Assembly (NCBI RefSeq): GCF_014648415.1 | Contig: NZ_BMRB01000002.1 | Span: 455,260 to 519,259, forward strand | Length of the DNA: 64,000 nucleotides | Direction: 5' to 3' | Source of the DNA: Actinokineospora fastidiosa | GTDB taxonomy: Bacteria > Actinomycetota > Actinomycetes > Mycobacteriales > Pseudonocardiaceae | Notes under the pieces: generated by a model | Told to the model about the DNA's origin: nothing | The model's input: only the letters and a program-made list of their open reading frames with translations | Database searches by the model: none | Translations under genes and position numbers: made by a program | Part shown: positions 8,011 through 15,685 of the stretch, one piece after another | Numbering within the stretch: the stretch's first letter is position 1 | Layout of the letters: every line of letters begins with the position of its first letter

Positions 8011-9273
8011 TCACCGTCCGGGCGGGTCGAGCAGGAACAGCTGCTCGGGCGGCTCGTCCCGCACCGGGCGGGCGGCAGGCAGGTGGGCGGCGCCGGGCGC
8101 CCAGCGGCGCCGCCTGCCCCGGGGCACGGTCAGCGCGGCGGCGAGGGCGACTGCGGTCCCGATGAGCACCACGAGCGTCCAGGCGTGGGACCGGGACCGC
8201 GTGACGGCCCACCGCTCGGCGGCGCGCAGCTCCCCCGGGTCCGGCCGCGGGATGACGACCGGGGCCGTCACGTTCGGCGGGGAGTCGACCAGGCCCTCGG
8301 TGACCGCGCGGTACGGGTTCACGGTCCCGGCGCCGTAGGCCAGGCTGCCGATGCCGCCCCGGCTGGGGCCCGCGGTGGCCAGCAGGCGGCGGGCCACCTG
8401 GTCGGCGGGCAGGTCCGGCCACGCCGAGCGGACCAGCGCCGCGGTGGCGGCGACGAAGGGCGCGGCGAAGCTGGTGCCGTCCCAGTAGGTGTGCCCGGCC
8501 ACCCTGGTCGCGCCGAGCACACCCCCGCCGGGGGCGACGATGTCGACGTACGGCCCGATCTGGGAGGACTCCAGGCGGGCGCCGGAGATGTCGACCGCGC
8601 CGACGCCGATCACCCCGTCGTACCCCGCCGGGTACGACGGCAGGCTTCCCTCGCCCTGGAGGTTGCCGACCGCGGCGATGATCAGGACGTCCTTGCTCTG
8701 CGCGTAGGCCACCGCGTCCCGCACCGCCTTGTCGTCGCGGGTGCCCGACAGCGACAGGTTGATGATGTCCGCCCCCTGGTCGGCGGCGTAGCGGATGCCC
8801 TGCGCGAGGACCTTCGGGTCGATCCCCGCCCCACGGCCGCCGTCGCGGTCGGTGACGCGGATCGGCAGGACGCGCGCTCCGGGCGCGAGGCCGCGGAAGC
8901 CGATCCCCTCCTGCGGCGCGGCCGCGATGATGCTGGCGACGGCCGTGCCGTGCGACCCGCAGTCGAAGGCGCCGGGCAGGTCGCCGACCAGGAAGAAGTC
9001 CTGGCCCCGCAGCACCCGGCCCCCGCGCAGCTGCGGGTGGTCGGCGTCGACGCCGGAGTCCACGACCGCGACCACGACCCCGGCGCCGGTGCTGTGCGGC
9101 CACACGCGCTGGGGCGCGAGCAGCTCCTGCGCCCACGGGAGTTCGCGGACCGGCGGCCGCGCGGGCTCGGTGTCGCGGCACGCGCCCGGCGGCGGCGCGG
9201 CGACGGCGGGCGTCGGCTGCCCTGCGGCGATGACCGCGGCGATCACGGCCGCGCCGACCCGGTTCCCGCGCAT
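8011..9273 (-). CDS. mycP: Mycosin, membrane-anchored subtilisin protease of T7SS
   Basis: A 420-residue S8 protease. An N-terminal signal peptide ends near AVAA (about residue 26). The catalytic triad is D72 (VVDSGVD), H108 (CGSHGT) and S268 (DGTSFAAP), with the oxyanion Asn in AVGN (204). A C-terminal helix at about 364-383 followed by RGRRRR anchors it in the membrane with a short cytoplasmic tail. This is the MycP layout; in mycobacteria MycP is needed for T7SS stability and cleaves substrates. It lies 1 bp after the eccD stop, so eccD and mycP form one transcript, convergent to the esx-side genes. Confidence 0.93.
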   Translation of the reverse strand: MRGNRVGAAVIAAVIAAGQPTPAVAAPPPGACRDTEPARPPVRELPWAQELLAPQRVWPHSTGAGVVVAVVDSGVDADHPQLRGGRVLRGQDFFLVGDLPGAFDCGSHGTAVASIIAAAPQEGIGFRGLAPGARVLPIRVTDRDGGRGAGIDPKVLAQGIRYAADQGADIINLSLSGTRDDKAVRDAVAYAQSKDVLIIAAVGNLQGEGSLPSYPAGYDGVIGVGAVDISGARLESSQIGPYVDIVAPGGGVLGATRVAGHTYWDGTSFAAPFVAATAALVRSAWPDLPADQVARRLLATAGPSRGGIGSLAYGAGTVNPYRAVTEGLVDSPPNVTAPVVIPRPDPGELRAAERWAVTRSRSHAWTLVVLIGTAVALAAALTVPRGRRRRWAPGAAHLPAARPVRDEPPEQLFLLDPPGR

Positions 9274-9274
9274 C

Positions 9275-10639
9275 TCAGCCGCCCAGGCCGCGCGCGGAGC
9301 TGTAGAGGTCGAGCACCCAGCAGCCCACCGGGACCACCGCCAGCACCACGACCACCTCCAGGATCTCGGCGTACCTGCCCAGGAACGGTCCGGCCGCCCG
9401 CCTGCTGCGGAGCAGGCCGACGGCGAGCGCGGCCACGCCGACCAGCACGGCGACCGGCCCGGCGACCAGCAGCGCGCCCAGGGCGGGCAGCGGACCGAGC
9501 GCCAGGCAGCCGAGCCCGACCAGGCCCGCCGTCAGCAGCGCCGCGCGCTGCCACAGGACCGGGTACAGGCGGGCGCGGAGAAGGAACCCCACCGCCAGCA
9601 GGGCCACGAACACCGTCGCCGCCGTCCCGCCCCGGATGGTCAACAGCACTTGGCAGATGGCGCTGACCACGCCCACGGCGACCACGATCCCGGTGAGCAT
9701 GGCGTCGGCGCGCACCACAGCGGCGTGCACCGCGTCCCTCGGCGGCTGCGGGGTGTCGCGCACCAGGTCCGCCGTGGTCCTCGGGAGCACCGGCATGGGC
9801 ACCCGGCTCAACCGGATCGCCGCGGAGGCGGCCATCGGCGAGAACGCCAGCAGCAGCCCGGCCACGACCGCGGCCGCGTCATGCGCGGCCATCGCGTCCG
9901 TTGTGGACAGCCAGGCGCCCGCGACCCCGAACAGGCCCGCCGTCGCGGCGGCGACGAACAGCACCGGGCAGGCGGCCACGGCGATGTGGCCCAGCACGGC
10001 GACGAGCACCACGGCGGCGCATCCGGACAGCAGGTGCGGCGCGCCCAGGTCGCCGATCGGGCTCTCCCCCGCGTACACCAGCGCACCGCCCGCGAACGCG
10101 TACGGCAGCGCGATCCCCGCGGGCACGGCCCCCGCCCCCGCGTCGCCCACCGCCCTGGCCAGGCACGCGCCGCCGACGAGCAGCAGCGCGGCGAGCCCGA
10201 GCGACCAGAGCGCCGCGCCCGTCCACGACGGTCCCGAGGCGAGCACCGCGCCGAGGCCGACCGCCATGAGCGCGCCGCCAGCGGCGAGCCCCGCGGCGCG
10301 GGTGTGCCGGGGCCCCCACGTCCGGCCCGCGCGGCCCGAACTGGTGGCGATGGCGTCGACCAGGTCGTCGTACTCCGGTTCCGGCCACTCGACGCGCCGC
10401 GGCACCAGGTGGAGCACCTCGCCGTCCCGCACGCCGTGCCTGCCCAGGGTGCGGCCGAGGTCGAGCGGGGTCCCGTCGCCCCGGCGCAGCGTCCAGCCGC
10501 CGTTGTCCGCGCCGCGCTCCCCGGCGTGGACGAGCAGCCCGGGCAGGATCTCGGCGACCGGCGAGGCGTCGGGCAGCGCGAGGTCGATGCTGCGGTGCGG
10601 TGCGGTGACGGTGATCCGGACCAGTCCCGTGCCAGTCAT
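9275..10639 (-). CDS. eccD: EccD, T7SS membrane channel component
   Basis: A 454-residue protein. The first about 80 residues form the cytoplasmic ubiquitin-like domain of EccD (VRITVTAPHRSIDLALPD, then DGEVLHLVP), followed after a linker by about eleven hydrophobic helices from residue 113 to the C-terminus. Size and layout match the EccD family. In solved T7SS structures EccD forms a dimeric membrane barrel next to EccC and EccB. The ATG is preceded by GAGGTGAGGA and it is the first gene of the eccD-mycP operon, divergent from the ArsR-fusion gene 135 bp away. Confidence 0.93.
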   Translation of the reverse strand: MTGTGLVRITVTAPHRSIDLALPDASPVAEILPGLLVHAGERGADNGGWTLRRGDGTPLDLGRTLGRHGVRDGEVLHLVPRRVEWPEPEYDDLVDAIATSSGRAGRTWGPRHTRAAGLAAGGALMAVGLGAVLASGPSWTGAALWSLGLAALLLVGGACLARAVGDAGAGAVPAGIALPYAFAGGALVYAGESPIGDLGAPHLLSGCAAVVLVAVLGHIAVAACPVLFVAAATAGLFGVAGAWLSTTDAMAAHDAAAVVAGLLLAFSPMAASAAIRLSRVPMPVLPRTTADLVRDTPQPPRDAVHAAVVRADAMLTGIVVAVGVVSAICQVLLTIRGGTAATVFVALLAVGFLLRARLYPVLWQRAALLTAGLVGLGCLALGPLPALGALLVAGPVAVLVGVAALAVGLLRSRRAAGPFLGRYAEILEVVVVLAVVPVGCWVLDLYSSARGLGG

Positions 10640-10726
10640 CCCGCGTCCTCACCTCCATTGTGGCTTCCCAGCCTGGGGGCGCGGTGGTGTCCGGTTCAAC
10701 CACACGGCAGGTTGCTGACACGGAAT

Positions 10727-10750
10727 CATCAAATGGGATTGATGCATCAA
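10727..10750. promoter_or_regulatory. ArsR-type operator upstream of ArsR-phosphatase fusion
   Basis: CATCAA (10727-10732), six bases, then TTGATG (10739-10744) form an inverted repeat; the second half is itself part of the perfect 12-bp palindrome TTGATGCATCAA (10739-10750). It lies 24 bp before the fusion gene's start, a typical ArsR/SmtB autoregulatory position, and could also affect the divergent eccD promoter. The TCAA-N6-TTGA core recurs at the second fusion gene of this window. Confidence 0.7.
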
Positions 10751-10774
10751 GCTGGTTGGATGTATCTTCGGGCG

Positions 10775-11539
10775 ATGGGAGACGACCGGGCATCCGTTCC
10801 GTTGCTGATGCGGATGGCCGCGCACCCGCTGCGCTGGGCGTTGATGAGCGAACTGGCGGGGGGCGACCGCCGCGTGCGCGAGTTGGTCGCGGCGGTCGGG
10901 GAACCGCAGAACCTGGTCTCCTACCACCTGCGGCTGTTGCGCTCCGCGGGTCTCGTGACGGCTCGGCGAAGCACGTTCGACGGCCGCGACAGCTACTACC
11001 ACCTCGACCTGGCCCGGTGCGGCAGGGCGTTCGCCGAGGCAGCCGGGGCGCTGCACCCGGCGCTGGCTCCCCCGGCCCCGCCCGGCCCGCTCGGCGGTTC
11101 GGTGTTGTTCCTGTGCACCGGGAACAGCGCGCGGTCGCCCATCGCCGAGGCGTTGCTGCGCCAGCGCGGCGGCGGCCGGGTCGAGGTGGCCAGCGCGGGC
11201 AGCCACCCCAAGCCCGCCCTGCACCCGAACACCGTGCGCGTCATGCGGGAGCGCTACGACATCGACCTCGGCGGCAAGACCACGACCGCCATGGCGAGCC
11301 TCGCCGACCGCCGGTTCGACTACGTGATCACGTTGTGCGACAAGGTGCGCGAGGTCCCACGCGACCACGGGTCCGCCACGACCGTCCACTGGAGCCTGCC
11401 CGACCCGACCGCGGCGGGCTCGTCCGACGACGCGGGTTACGCGGAGTTCTGCCGCGTGGCAGAGGAGATCGAGACCCGCAACCAGTTCCTGTTGGCCCTG
11501 CTCACCACCGGAAGTGCCGAGAATGCCCACCACGACTGA
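10775..11539 (+). CDS. ArsR regulator fused to arsenate-reductase-like low-MW phosphatase
   Basis: A 254-residue fusion. Residues 1-95 are an ArsR-type winged helix (HPLRWALMSELAGG, then recognition helix NLVSYHLRLLRSAGLV). Residues about 106-250 are a low-molecular-weight phosphatase/ArsC domain with the P-loop CTGNSARS (C-x5-R-S) and a late acidic segment LPDPTA that supplies the general acid Asp. The HTH lacks the CVC-type arsenic site of classical ArsR, so the inducer may differ or use other cysteines. Such fusions occur in actinobacterial ars loci. The ATG at 10775 follows the operator; an earlier in-frame ATG would place the operator inside the gene. The VOC gene downstream overlaps it by 17 bp. 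Confidence 0.85.
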   Translation: MGDDRASVPLLMRMAAHPLRWALMSELAGGDRRVRELVAAVGEPQNLVSYHLRLLRSAGLVTARRSTFDGRDSYYHLDLARCGRAFAEAAGALHPALAPPAPPGPLGGSVLFLCTGNSARSPIAEALLRQRGGGRVEVASAGSHPKPALHPNTVRVMRERYDIDLGGKTTTAMASLADRRFDYVITLCDKVREVPRDHGSATTVHWSLPDPTAAGSSDDAGYAEFCRVAEEIETRNQFLLALLTTGSAENAHHD

Positions 11540-11912
11540 GACAGCCAGCGTGCGCTACATGGTCGACGATGTCGCCGCCGCCGTCGACTTCTACCGCCGC
11601 CACCTCGGGTTCGCCGTCGACTTCGACGCCGCGCCCGCCTTCGCCGCCGTCACCCGGGGTCCGCTGCGCCTGCTGCTGGCCGGACCGGGCAGCTCGGCGG
11701 GCCGCCCGATGCCCGACGGCGCGGTGCCCGAGCCCGGCGGCTGGAACCGCATCCACCTCATCGTCGAGGACATCGCCGCCGAGGTCGCGCGGCTGCGGGC
11801 GGCCGGTGTCCCCTTCCGCAACGACATCGTCACCGGCCCGGGCGGGCAGCAGGTCCTGCTGCGGGACCCGGCGGGCAACCTCGTCGAGCTGTTCCAGCCC
11901 GCCGGGCGCTGA
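11523..11912 (+). CDS. VOC (glyoxalase/bleomycin-resistance) family protein
   Basis: A 129-residue single VOC module with paired beta-alpha-beta-beta-beta units: SVRYMVDDVAAAVDFYRRHLGF at the start, NRIHLIVEDIAAEVARLRAAG in the middle, and the typical DPAGNLVELFQP end, whose Glu is a usual metal ligand. It overlaps the ArsR-phosphatase fusion by 17 bp and is therefore probably coexpressed with it. It lacks the Cys pair of ArsI C-As lyases, so an organoarsenical role is not supported by residues; dioxygenase, lyase or binding protein are open. An alternative GTG lies 9 bp upstream. Confidence 0.85.
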   Translation: MPTTTETASVRYMVDDVAAAVDFYRRHLGFAVDFDAAPAFAAVTRGPLRLLLAGPGSSAGRPMPDGAVPEPGGWNRIHLIVEDIAAEVARLRAAGVPFRNDIVTGPGGQQVLLRDPAGNLVELFQPAGR

Positions 11913-11929
11913 TGCCCGAATTGTCCGCC

Positions 11930-11954
11930 GGTTACGCCTCCCCGGATCGGGTAC
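11930..11954 (+). promoter_or_regulatory. Sigma-B-type (general stress) promoter candidate
   Basis: GGTTA at 11930-11934, a 14-bp spacer and GGGTAC at 11949-11954 match the actinomycete sigma-B/sigma-F promoter form G-N-N-T, N14-16, GGGTAC/T. It sits 36 bp before the start of the three-gene membrane operon, which encodes proteins of the type often under stress control. The match is by eye and unscored. Confidence 0.6.
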
Positions 11955-11990
11955 TCGACCGGAGACCCGATTCGACACCTTCCGGAGGCA

Positions 11991-12644
11991 ATGGTGGATC
12001 CACACTCGACGGGACAGGCGCCGCCGCATGCTCGGCAGGGTGAGCAGGGGGGCATGCGGGAACAGGCGAAGGCCACCGCGGACCAGGCGAAGACGTCGGC
12101 GTCCGAGGTGGCGGGCACCGCCCAGGAGCAGGTCAAGCACGTGGCGTCGGAGGCGAGCCGCCAGGTGCGGCACGTCGCGTCCGACGTGCGGGACCGGCTC
12201 GGCCAGGAGGCCCAGGAGCAGAGCGGCCGAGCCGCCGACATGCTGGCCAAGTGGGCCGACGAGCTCGGCGAGATGGCGGGGTCGGGCGACACGCCCGCGC
12301 GGGCGGTCGCGCGGCAGCTGTCGGACAAGGGCCACGAGTTCGCCGACCAGCTGCGCCAGGGCGGGCCGGACGACCTGCTCGACCAGGTGCGCGGCTTCGC
12401 CCGCAGGCGGCCGGGCGCGTTCCTGCTCGGATCGGCGGCAGCGGGCTTCCTCATCGGCAGGATCGGCAAGGGCCTGGCGGGCTCGGGCGAGTCCATCCCG
12501 GACGTCGAGGAGCGCGTCGAGCGGCAGCCGTCGGCGGAGAGCGTCAACCCCGCGTACGGCCGCATTCCCGACCAGCCGGGTCCCGTCCCGACGATGCCCG
12601 CGCACCAGACGGCCGACCCGAGCCGAGGACCGGTGCGCCGATGA
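11991..12644 (+). CDS. Amphipathic-helix membrane-associated protein, LEA-like
   Basis: A 217-residue protein starts at an ATG with GGAGG close upstream. Residues 20-80 are an Ala/Gln/Lys repeat helix (AKATADQAKTSASEVAGTAQ) resembling LEA-like or apolipoprotein-like helices. A hydrophobic Gly-rich helix at about 142-162 (GAFLLGSAAAGFLIG) follows, then a disordered Pro-rich tail. No catalytic motif is seen. It overlaps the next gene by 4 bp (ATGA). This order, an LEA-like protein, a holin-family protein and a DUF3618 protein, is a common actinobacterial cell-envelope set of unknown function; the stress-type promoter suggests a role under osmotic or envelope stress (inference). Confidence 0.75.
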   Translation: MVDPHSTGQAPPHARQGEQGGMREQAKATADQAKTSASEVAGTAQEQVKHVASEASRQVRHVASDVRDRLGQEAQEQSGRAADMLAKWADELGEMAGSGDTPARAVARQLSDKGHEFADQLRQGGPDDLLDQVRGFARRRPGAFLLGSAAAGFLIGRIGKGLAGSGESIPDVEERVERQPSAESVNPAYGRIPDQPGPVPTMPAHQTADPSRGPVRR

Positions 12645-13045
12645 CGCATTCCACTCGACCGCGCACTGAGGAACCGTCGCTGGGCGAACTCGTCAGCGAG
12701 ATCACCGACGACCTCGGCAGGCTGCTGCGCCAGGAGGTCGCGCTGGCCCGCGCCGAGCTCAAAGGGGAGGCCGCCAAGGCGGGCAAGGCCGCCGGGATGC
12801 TCGGCGGGGCGGGCTTCGCGGGCGGCATGGTCGCCCTGCTGCTCAGCCTCGCCGCCGCGTACGGGCTGGGCAACGTGATGGACCTCGGCTGGGCCACGCT
12901 GCTGGTCGCGGCCGTGTGGGCCGTGATCGGCGCGGTGCTGTACTTCCGCGGCCGCGCGGCCATGCGCTCGGTGTCCCCCAAACCGGAGCAGACTCTGCAG
13001 ACCCTCAAGGAGGACGCGCAATGGGCACGACACCCGACCACATAA
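12641..13045 (+). CDS. Phage holin-family (Hol_X/PF07332-like) membrane protein
   Basis: A 134-residue protein. The N-terminal helix LGELVSEITDDLGRLLRQEVALARAELKGE is the family hallmark, followed by two membrane helices at about 52-74 and 82-102 and a short cytoplasmic end. Despite the family name, chromosomal copies in actinobacteria are not part of prophages and no phage genes are nearby. Its start overlaps the previous stop, and its end overlaps the next start by 25 bp, so all three proteins are made from one mRNA. Confidence 0.85.
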   Translation: MTHSTRPRTEEPSLGELVSEITDDLGRLLRQEVALARAELKGEAAKAGKAAGMLGGAGFAGGMVALLLSLAAAYGLGNVMDLGWATLLVAAVWAVIGAVLYFRGRAAMRSVSPKPEQTLQTLKEDAQWARHPTT

Positions 13046-13617
13046 GCGCTGACATCCGGCGCACGCGCGCGGAACTCAGCCACAACTTCGACCGGCTCGT
13101 CGACAAGACAAGCCCCAAGCGCATCGCCCACCGACAGGGCGACAAGGCGCGCCGGGGCCTCGGCCGGTTCCGAGAGCGGGTGATGGGCACGATGGACGAC
13201 GCGAAGCACTCGATGTCCGACGGCGCGGGCACCGTGCGCGAACAGGCCCACCACGCGGCCGAGGCCGCGCGCGAGGCCCCGCAGAGGGTGCGGGCGGAGA
13301 CGCAGGGCAGCCCCCTGGCGGCGGGCCTCATCGCCTTCGGCGCGGGCCTGCTGACCGCGGGCCTGCTCCCGGCCACCGACGAGGAACGCAAGGCCGCGCG
13401 GCAGGTCCGGGACAAGGTGCAGGACAGCGACCAACTGGAGTCGTTGAAGCAGCAGGCCGCCGAGACGGCCAAGGGCATCGGCGCCGACGTCGGCGAGACG
13501 GCCAAACACGCCGCCCACAACGTCCAGGAGACGACGGCAGCCGCCGCCCGCGAGGTCGGCGACAAGGCCCGAGACGAGGGCGGCCGAACCGCCGACCAGG
13601 CGAAAAGCGGCCGCTGA
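13021..13617 (+). CDS. DUF3618 family protein
   Basis: A 198-residue protein. The start DHISADIRRTRAELSHNFDRL is the DUF3618 signature (an I-R-x-T-R-x-x-L motif). A middle hydrophobic helix GSPLAAGLIAFGAGLLTAGLL lies at about 98-118, and the rest is amphipathic Ala/Lys/Glu/Gln helix, again LEA-like. It is the last gene of the overlapping operon. Function of the family is unknown; with its neighbours it probably binds or stabilises the membrane. Confidence 0.85.
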   Translation: MGTTPDHISADIRRTRAELSHNFDRLVDKTSPKRIAHRQGDKARRGLGRFRERVMGTMDDAKHSMSDGAGTVREQAHHAAEAAREAPQRVRAETQGSPLAAGLIAFGAGLLTAGLLPATDEERKAARQVRDKVQDSDQLESLKQQAAETAKGIGADVGETAKHAAHNVQETTAAAAREVGDKARDEGGRTADQAKSGR

Positions 13618-13790
13618 CCCGCACTCCGGCGAACGGCCGCGACCGCGACCGCCGTAAGCGGCAGCCGGCACCCGGGACTGCGAGCCCCTCAATGGCACAG
13701 CAGGCTCCCGCGAGCTGGAGCACCCAGGTGTCACAGGCGGCTCCCGCCACACGGGAGCACCCCGGTCTCCCGTGTGTCGGGAGCCCCTAG

Positions 13791-14166
13791 GTGGCGAGCC
13801 GCCGCCGTGTGGCGGTCGCGGTCGCGCCGTCGGCGGGAGGGCCGCAGGCCGACCGCGGTTGGCGAACGCCCCACGGTCGCGACCACCGGTGGCGAACGGC
13901 CCCGCGACCGCGACCATCCACGTGGCGCGCGGCCCCCGCGAAGTCGACCGGCAGGTGGCGACCGGTCCCGGGACCCCCGAGTGGCGAGTACCCCGTGAGG
14001 CCGACCACGCAGATGGCGAACGGCCCCCGCGAGGCCAACCATCCACGAGCCGCCCGCGAGACCGACCACCCAGGTGGCGAACGGCTCCCGCGAAGCCGAC
14101 TATTCCAAGTGGCAAGCAACCCGCGAGGGCGAGCACCCCGTGGCGAGCGGCCCCAGCGGCCGCTCG
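13791..14166. repeat. Degenerate ~33-bp tandem repeat tract
   Basis: About ten to eleven diverged copies of a unit that starts GTGGCGAACGGC, continues with a CCCGCGA block and ends in a GCCGACCA block are seen, for example from 13889, 13922, 13955, 13981, 14013, 14074, 14109 and 14140. Unit lengths are 26-35 bp, most near 33. The tract fills most of the 583-bp gap between the DUF3618 gene and the small acidic protein. Because 33 is a multiple of three, a frame from 13772 stays open into the downstream gene, but its composition is not protein-like. No promoter is obvious inside it. Confidence 0.8.
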
Positions 14167-14200
14167 CCACTCCCCCTGCCCCCAACCCGAAAGGTCCCCC

Positions 14201-14431
14201 ATGACCGAGTTCGACCCGGCCCGCACCCCGGACGAGGCCCAGGACAGCAGCGCCCTGCCACCCGTCGAGGTCTCCCCCGAGGATCCCGAGGCCGACGCCG
14301 TCGAACAGGCCCAGCCCGCGCAGGACGAACGCCCGGAGGAGCCTCCGCGCGAACTCCCCTCCGACGCCAACCCCGCCGACGCCCTCGACCAACACCGCAC
14401 CGCGGCCGCGGACGAAGAGGACTACCGCTAA
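14201..14431 (+). CDS. Small acidic conserved hypothetical protein (76 aa)
   Basis: A 76-residue, very acidic, Pro-rich protein with no predicted fold. The C-terminal end ANPADALDQHRTAAADEEDYR resembles a short conserved tail seen in small actinobacterial hypothetical proteins. The ATG has GAAAGG 7 bp upstream. A frame from further upstream is open through the repeat tract, but the RBS and the change in composition favour this start. It is followed at once by a strong terminator. I do not recognise a function. Confidence 0.7.
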   Translation: MTEFDPARTPDEAQDSSALPPVEVSPEDPEADAVEQAQPAQDERPEEPPRELPSDANPADALDQHRTAAADEEDYR

Positions 14432-14450
14432 CCCCCGCACGCCGCCGGAG

Positions 14451-14495
14451 CGACAACCGGCTATCCCGGCGGCGCGCCGGGATAGCCGGTTGTCG
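14451..14495. terminator. Very strong bidirectional terminator
   Basis: A perfect 20-bp stem (14451-14470 with 14476-14495) and a 5-nt loop lie between the end of the small acidic gene (14431) and the end of the convergent fulvocin-type gene (14555). It is the strongest hairpin noted in the window. Confidence 0.92.
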
Positions 14496-14554
14496 GCATG
14501 CGTGGTTCGCTGGCCGTCCTGCCGCTGCCTCCGTGCAGTGGTCCCGTCAGGCGG

Positions 14555-15496
14555 CTAGTTGAAGCAGCGGCCGTTGCATGGGGCGAGCCAGAGGTCGCCG
14601 CAGCCGGAGCTGGTGCGCTCGCAGTCGCCCTGGATGGCGATGCAGGAGGTCTCGTTGCTGCACCAGTCGTCCCAGAGGTTGCAGGCGCACTTCGGGGCCA
14701 GGAGGGACTGGGGGTCGTCCGGGCCCAGGGCGGCCAGCAGGCGGAAGGCGTCGGCGTGGCCGAACTCGGCGATCGCCCGTTCCTTGATGCCCAGCAGGGC
14801 GTCAAGGACCTCGGGGGACGCCGGGAGCCGGAACGTCGACTCGGTCGCGGCGATCTTCCGGACGGCGGCGACGATGTCGGCCTGCGCCTGCGTCAGGCCG
14901 CCGCGGGCGCGCGCCCACTTGTCGATGTGCTCGACCCACATGGCGCTGCGGACGGCCGCGGGCAGTTCGGCGAAGATCGCGCGGCGGTAGGTCACGGTGT
15001 GCCGCACCATCTCGGCGTACGTCTGCGGGAGGCGGGAGCGGTTCGCGGCCGCCCACGCCTTCGCGGCATCGGCCTCGGACGCGCCGAACGCGGGCGTCCG
15101 GCCCGCCACCAGGATCGCCGCCGCGGCGACAGCGCCCGCGCCCAACCGCAGGAACTGCTTGCGCCCCATGCCCTCCGTCGCGCCGCCCGCCGCCTCCCGG
15201 GCCTCGCCGATGGCCTGGAGCACCCGGACCGTCGAGCGGACTCCGAGCCAGCGCACCAGCGGCAGCGCCATCGCCGGTCCCGTCCACGCCCGCACCCGCT
15301 CGCCACGCACCCGCAACAACGTCGGCGCCCATCGGGGATTCGGACCCAACGCCGCCGTGCGCCACCGCACCACGTCCGGGTCGGTCAGCGCGAGCACTTC
15401 GAGTTTGCCCTCGCACGCGCGGCGCACCACGTCGGACAGTTCGCGGCATTTCCCGCAGGACGCGTCGAACGCCAGAATCCACCGCTGATCAGTCAT
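14555..15496 (-). CDS. Fulvocin C-related cysteine-rich protein, copy 1
   Basis: A 313-residue protein in three parts. Residues 1-90 form a thioredoxin/DCC-like domain with C14-GK-C17. About residues 118-145 hold a GRKQFLRLGAG motif and a hydrophobic helix, like an internal Tat-type or plain membrane/export segment. A helical middle precedes a C-terminal knot-like tail of about 45 residues with eight Cys (K-C-A-C-N start, N-G-R-C-F-N end). The Cys pattern resembles the myxobacterial bacteriocin fulvocin C, and I recall the annotation name bacteriocin fulvocin C-related protein for this family. The ATG at 15496 has GGGAGG upstream. It is paralogous to, and divergent from, the gene at 15686. 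Export and cleavage of the tail are inferences. Confidence 0.75.
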   Translation of the reverse strand: MTDQRWILAFDASCGKCRELSDVVRRACEGKLEVLALTDPDVVRWRTAALGPNPRWAPTLLRVRGERVRAWTGPAMALPLVRWLGVRSTVRVLQAIGEAREAAGGATEGMGRKQFLRLGAGAVAAAAILVAGRTPAFGASEADAAKAWAAANRSRLPQTYAEMVRHTVTYRRAIFAELPAAVRSAMWVEHIDKWARARGGLTQAQADIVAAVRKIAATESTFRLPASPEVLDALLGIKERAIAEFGHADAFRLLAALGPDDPQSLLAPKCACNLWDDWCSNETSCIAIQGDCERTSSGCGDLWLAPCNGRCFN

Positions 15497-15531
15497 TGGT
15501 TGCAACCTCCCCAGGTCCCCCAAGCACTTCG

Positions 15532-15659
15532 ACAGTAGCCACCGCTCGGGTTCACGCCCCAGCACCCAACCGGGTGACGCGTTCCTATCACCCAGCAGTG
15601 TTTCGGTACTGCGTCACCCGGTCGGGTGCTGGGTGCGCGCGGCCCGCGCTGGTTACTGT
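15532..15659. promoter_or_regulatory. Dyad-symmetric divergent promoter of the fulvocin-type pair
   Basis: Two 23-bp arms (15558-15580 and 15611-15633) are reverse complements with one mismatch, separated by 30 bp. Exactly 20 bp outside each arm is the same hexamer TACTGT reading toward its gene (15532-15537 on minus, 15654-15659 on plus), a good -10 candidate. The arms thus overlie both -35 regions. The spacer holds another CACCCAGCA copy. Either one dimeric regulator controls both genes or the gene-plus-promoter unit was duplicated in inverted orientation. Confidence 0.85.
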
Positions 15660-15685
15660 CGGCACGACTGGGGAGGTCTTTTCCG

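Noticed and set aside
11523-11912. ArsI-type C-As lyase
   Set aside because: The required Cys pair is absent from this VOC protein although it lies next to an ArsR fusion.
12641-13045. Prophage holin
   Set aside because: No phage genes nearby; the family is a common chromosomal membrane protein in this LEA-like operon.
13772-14431. Longer frame of the small acidic protein through the repeat tract
   Set aside because: The tract reads as Arg/Pro-rich low-complexity sequence without an RBS, whereas the ATG at 14201 has one and a sharp composition change.
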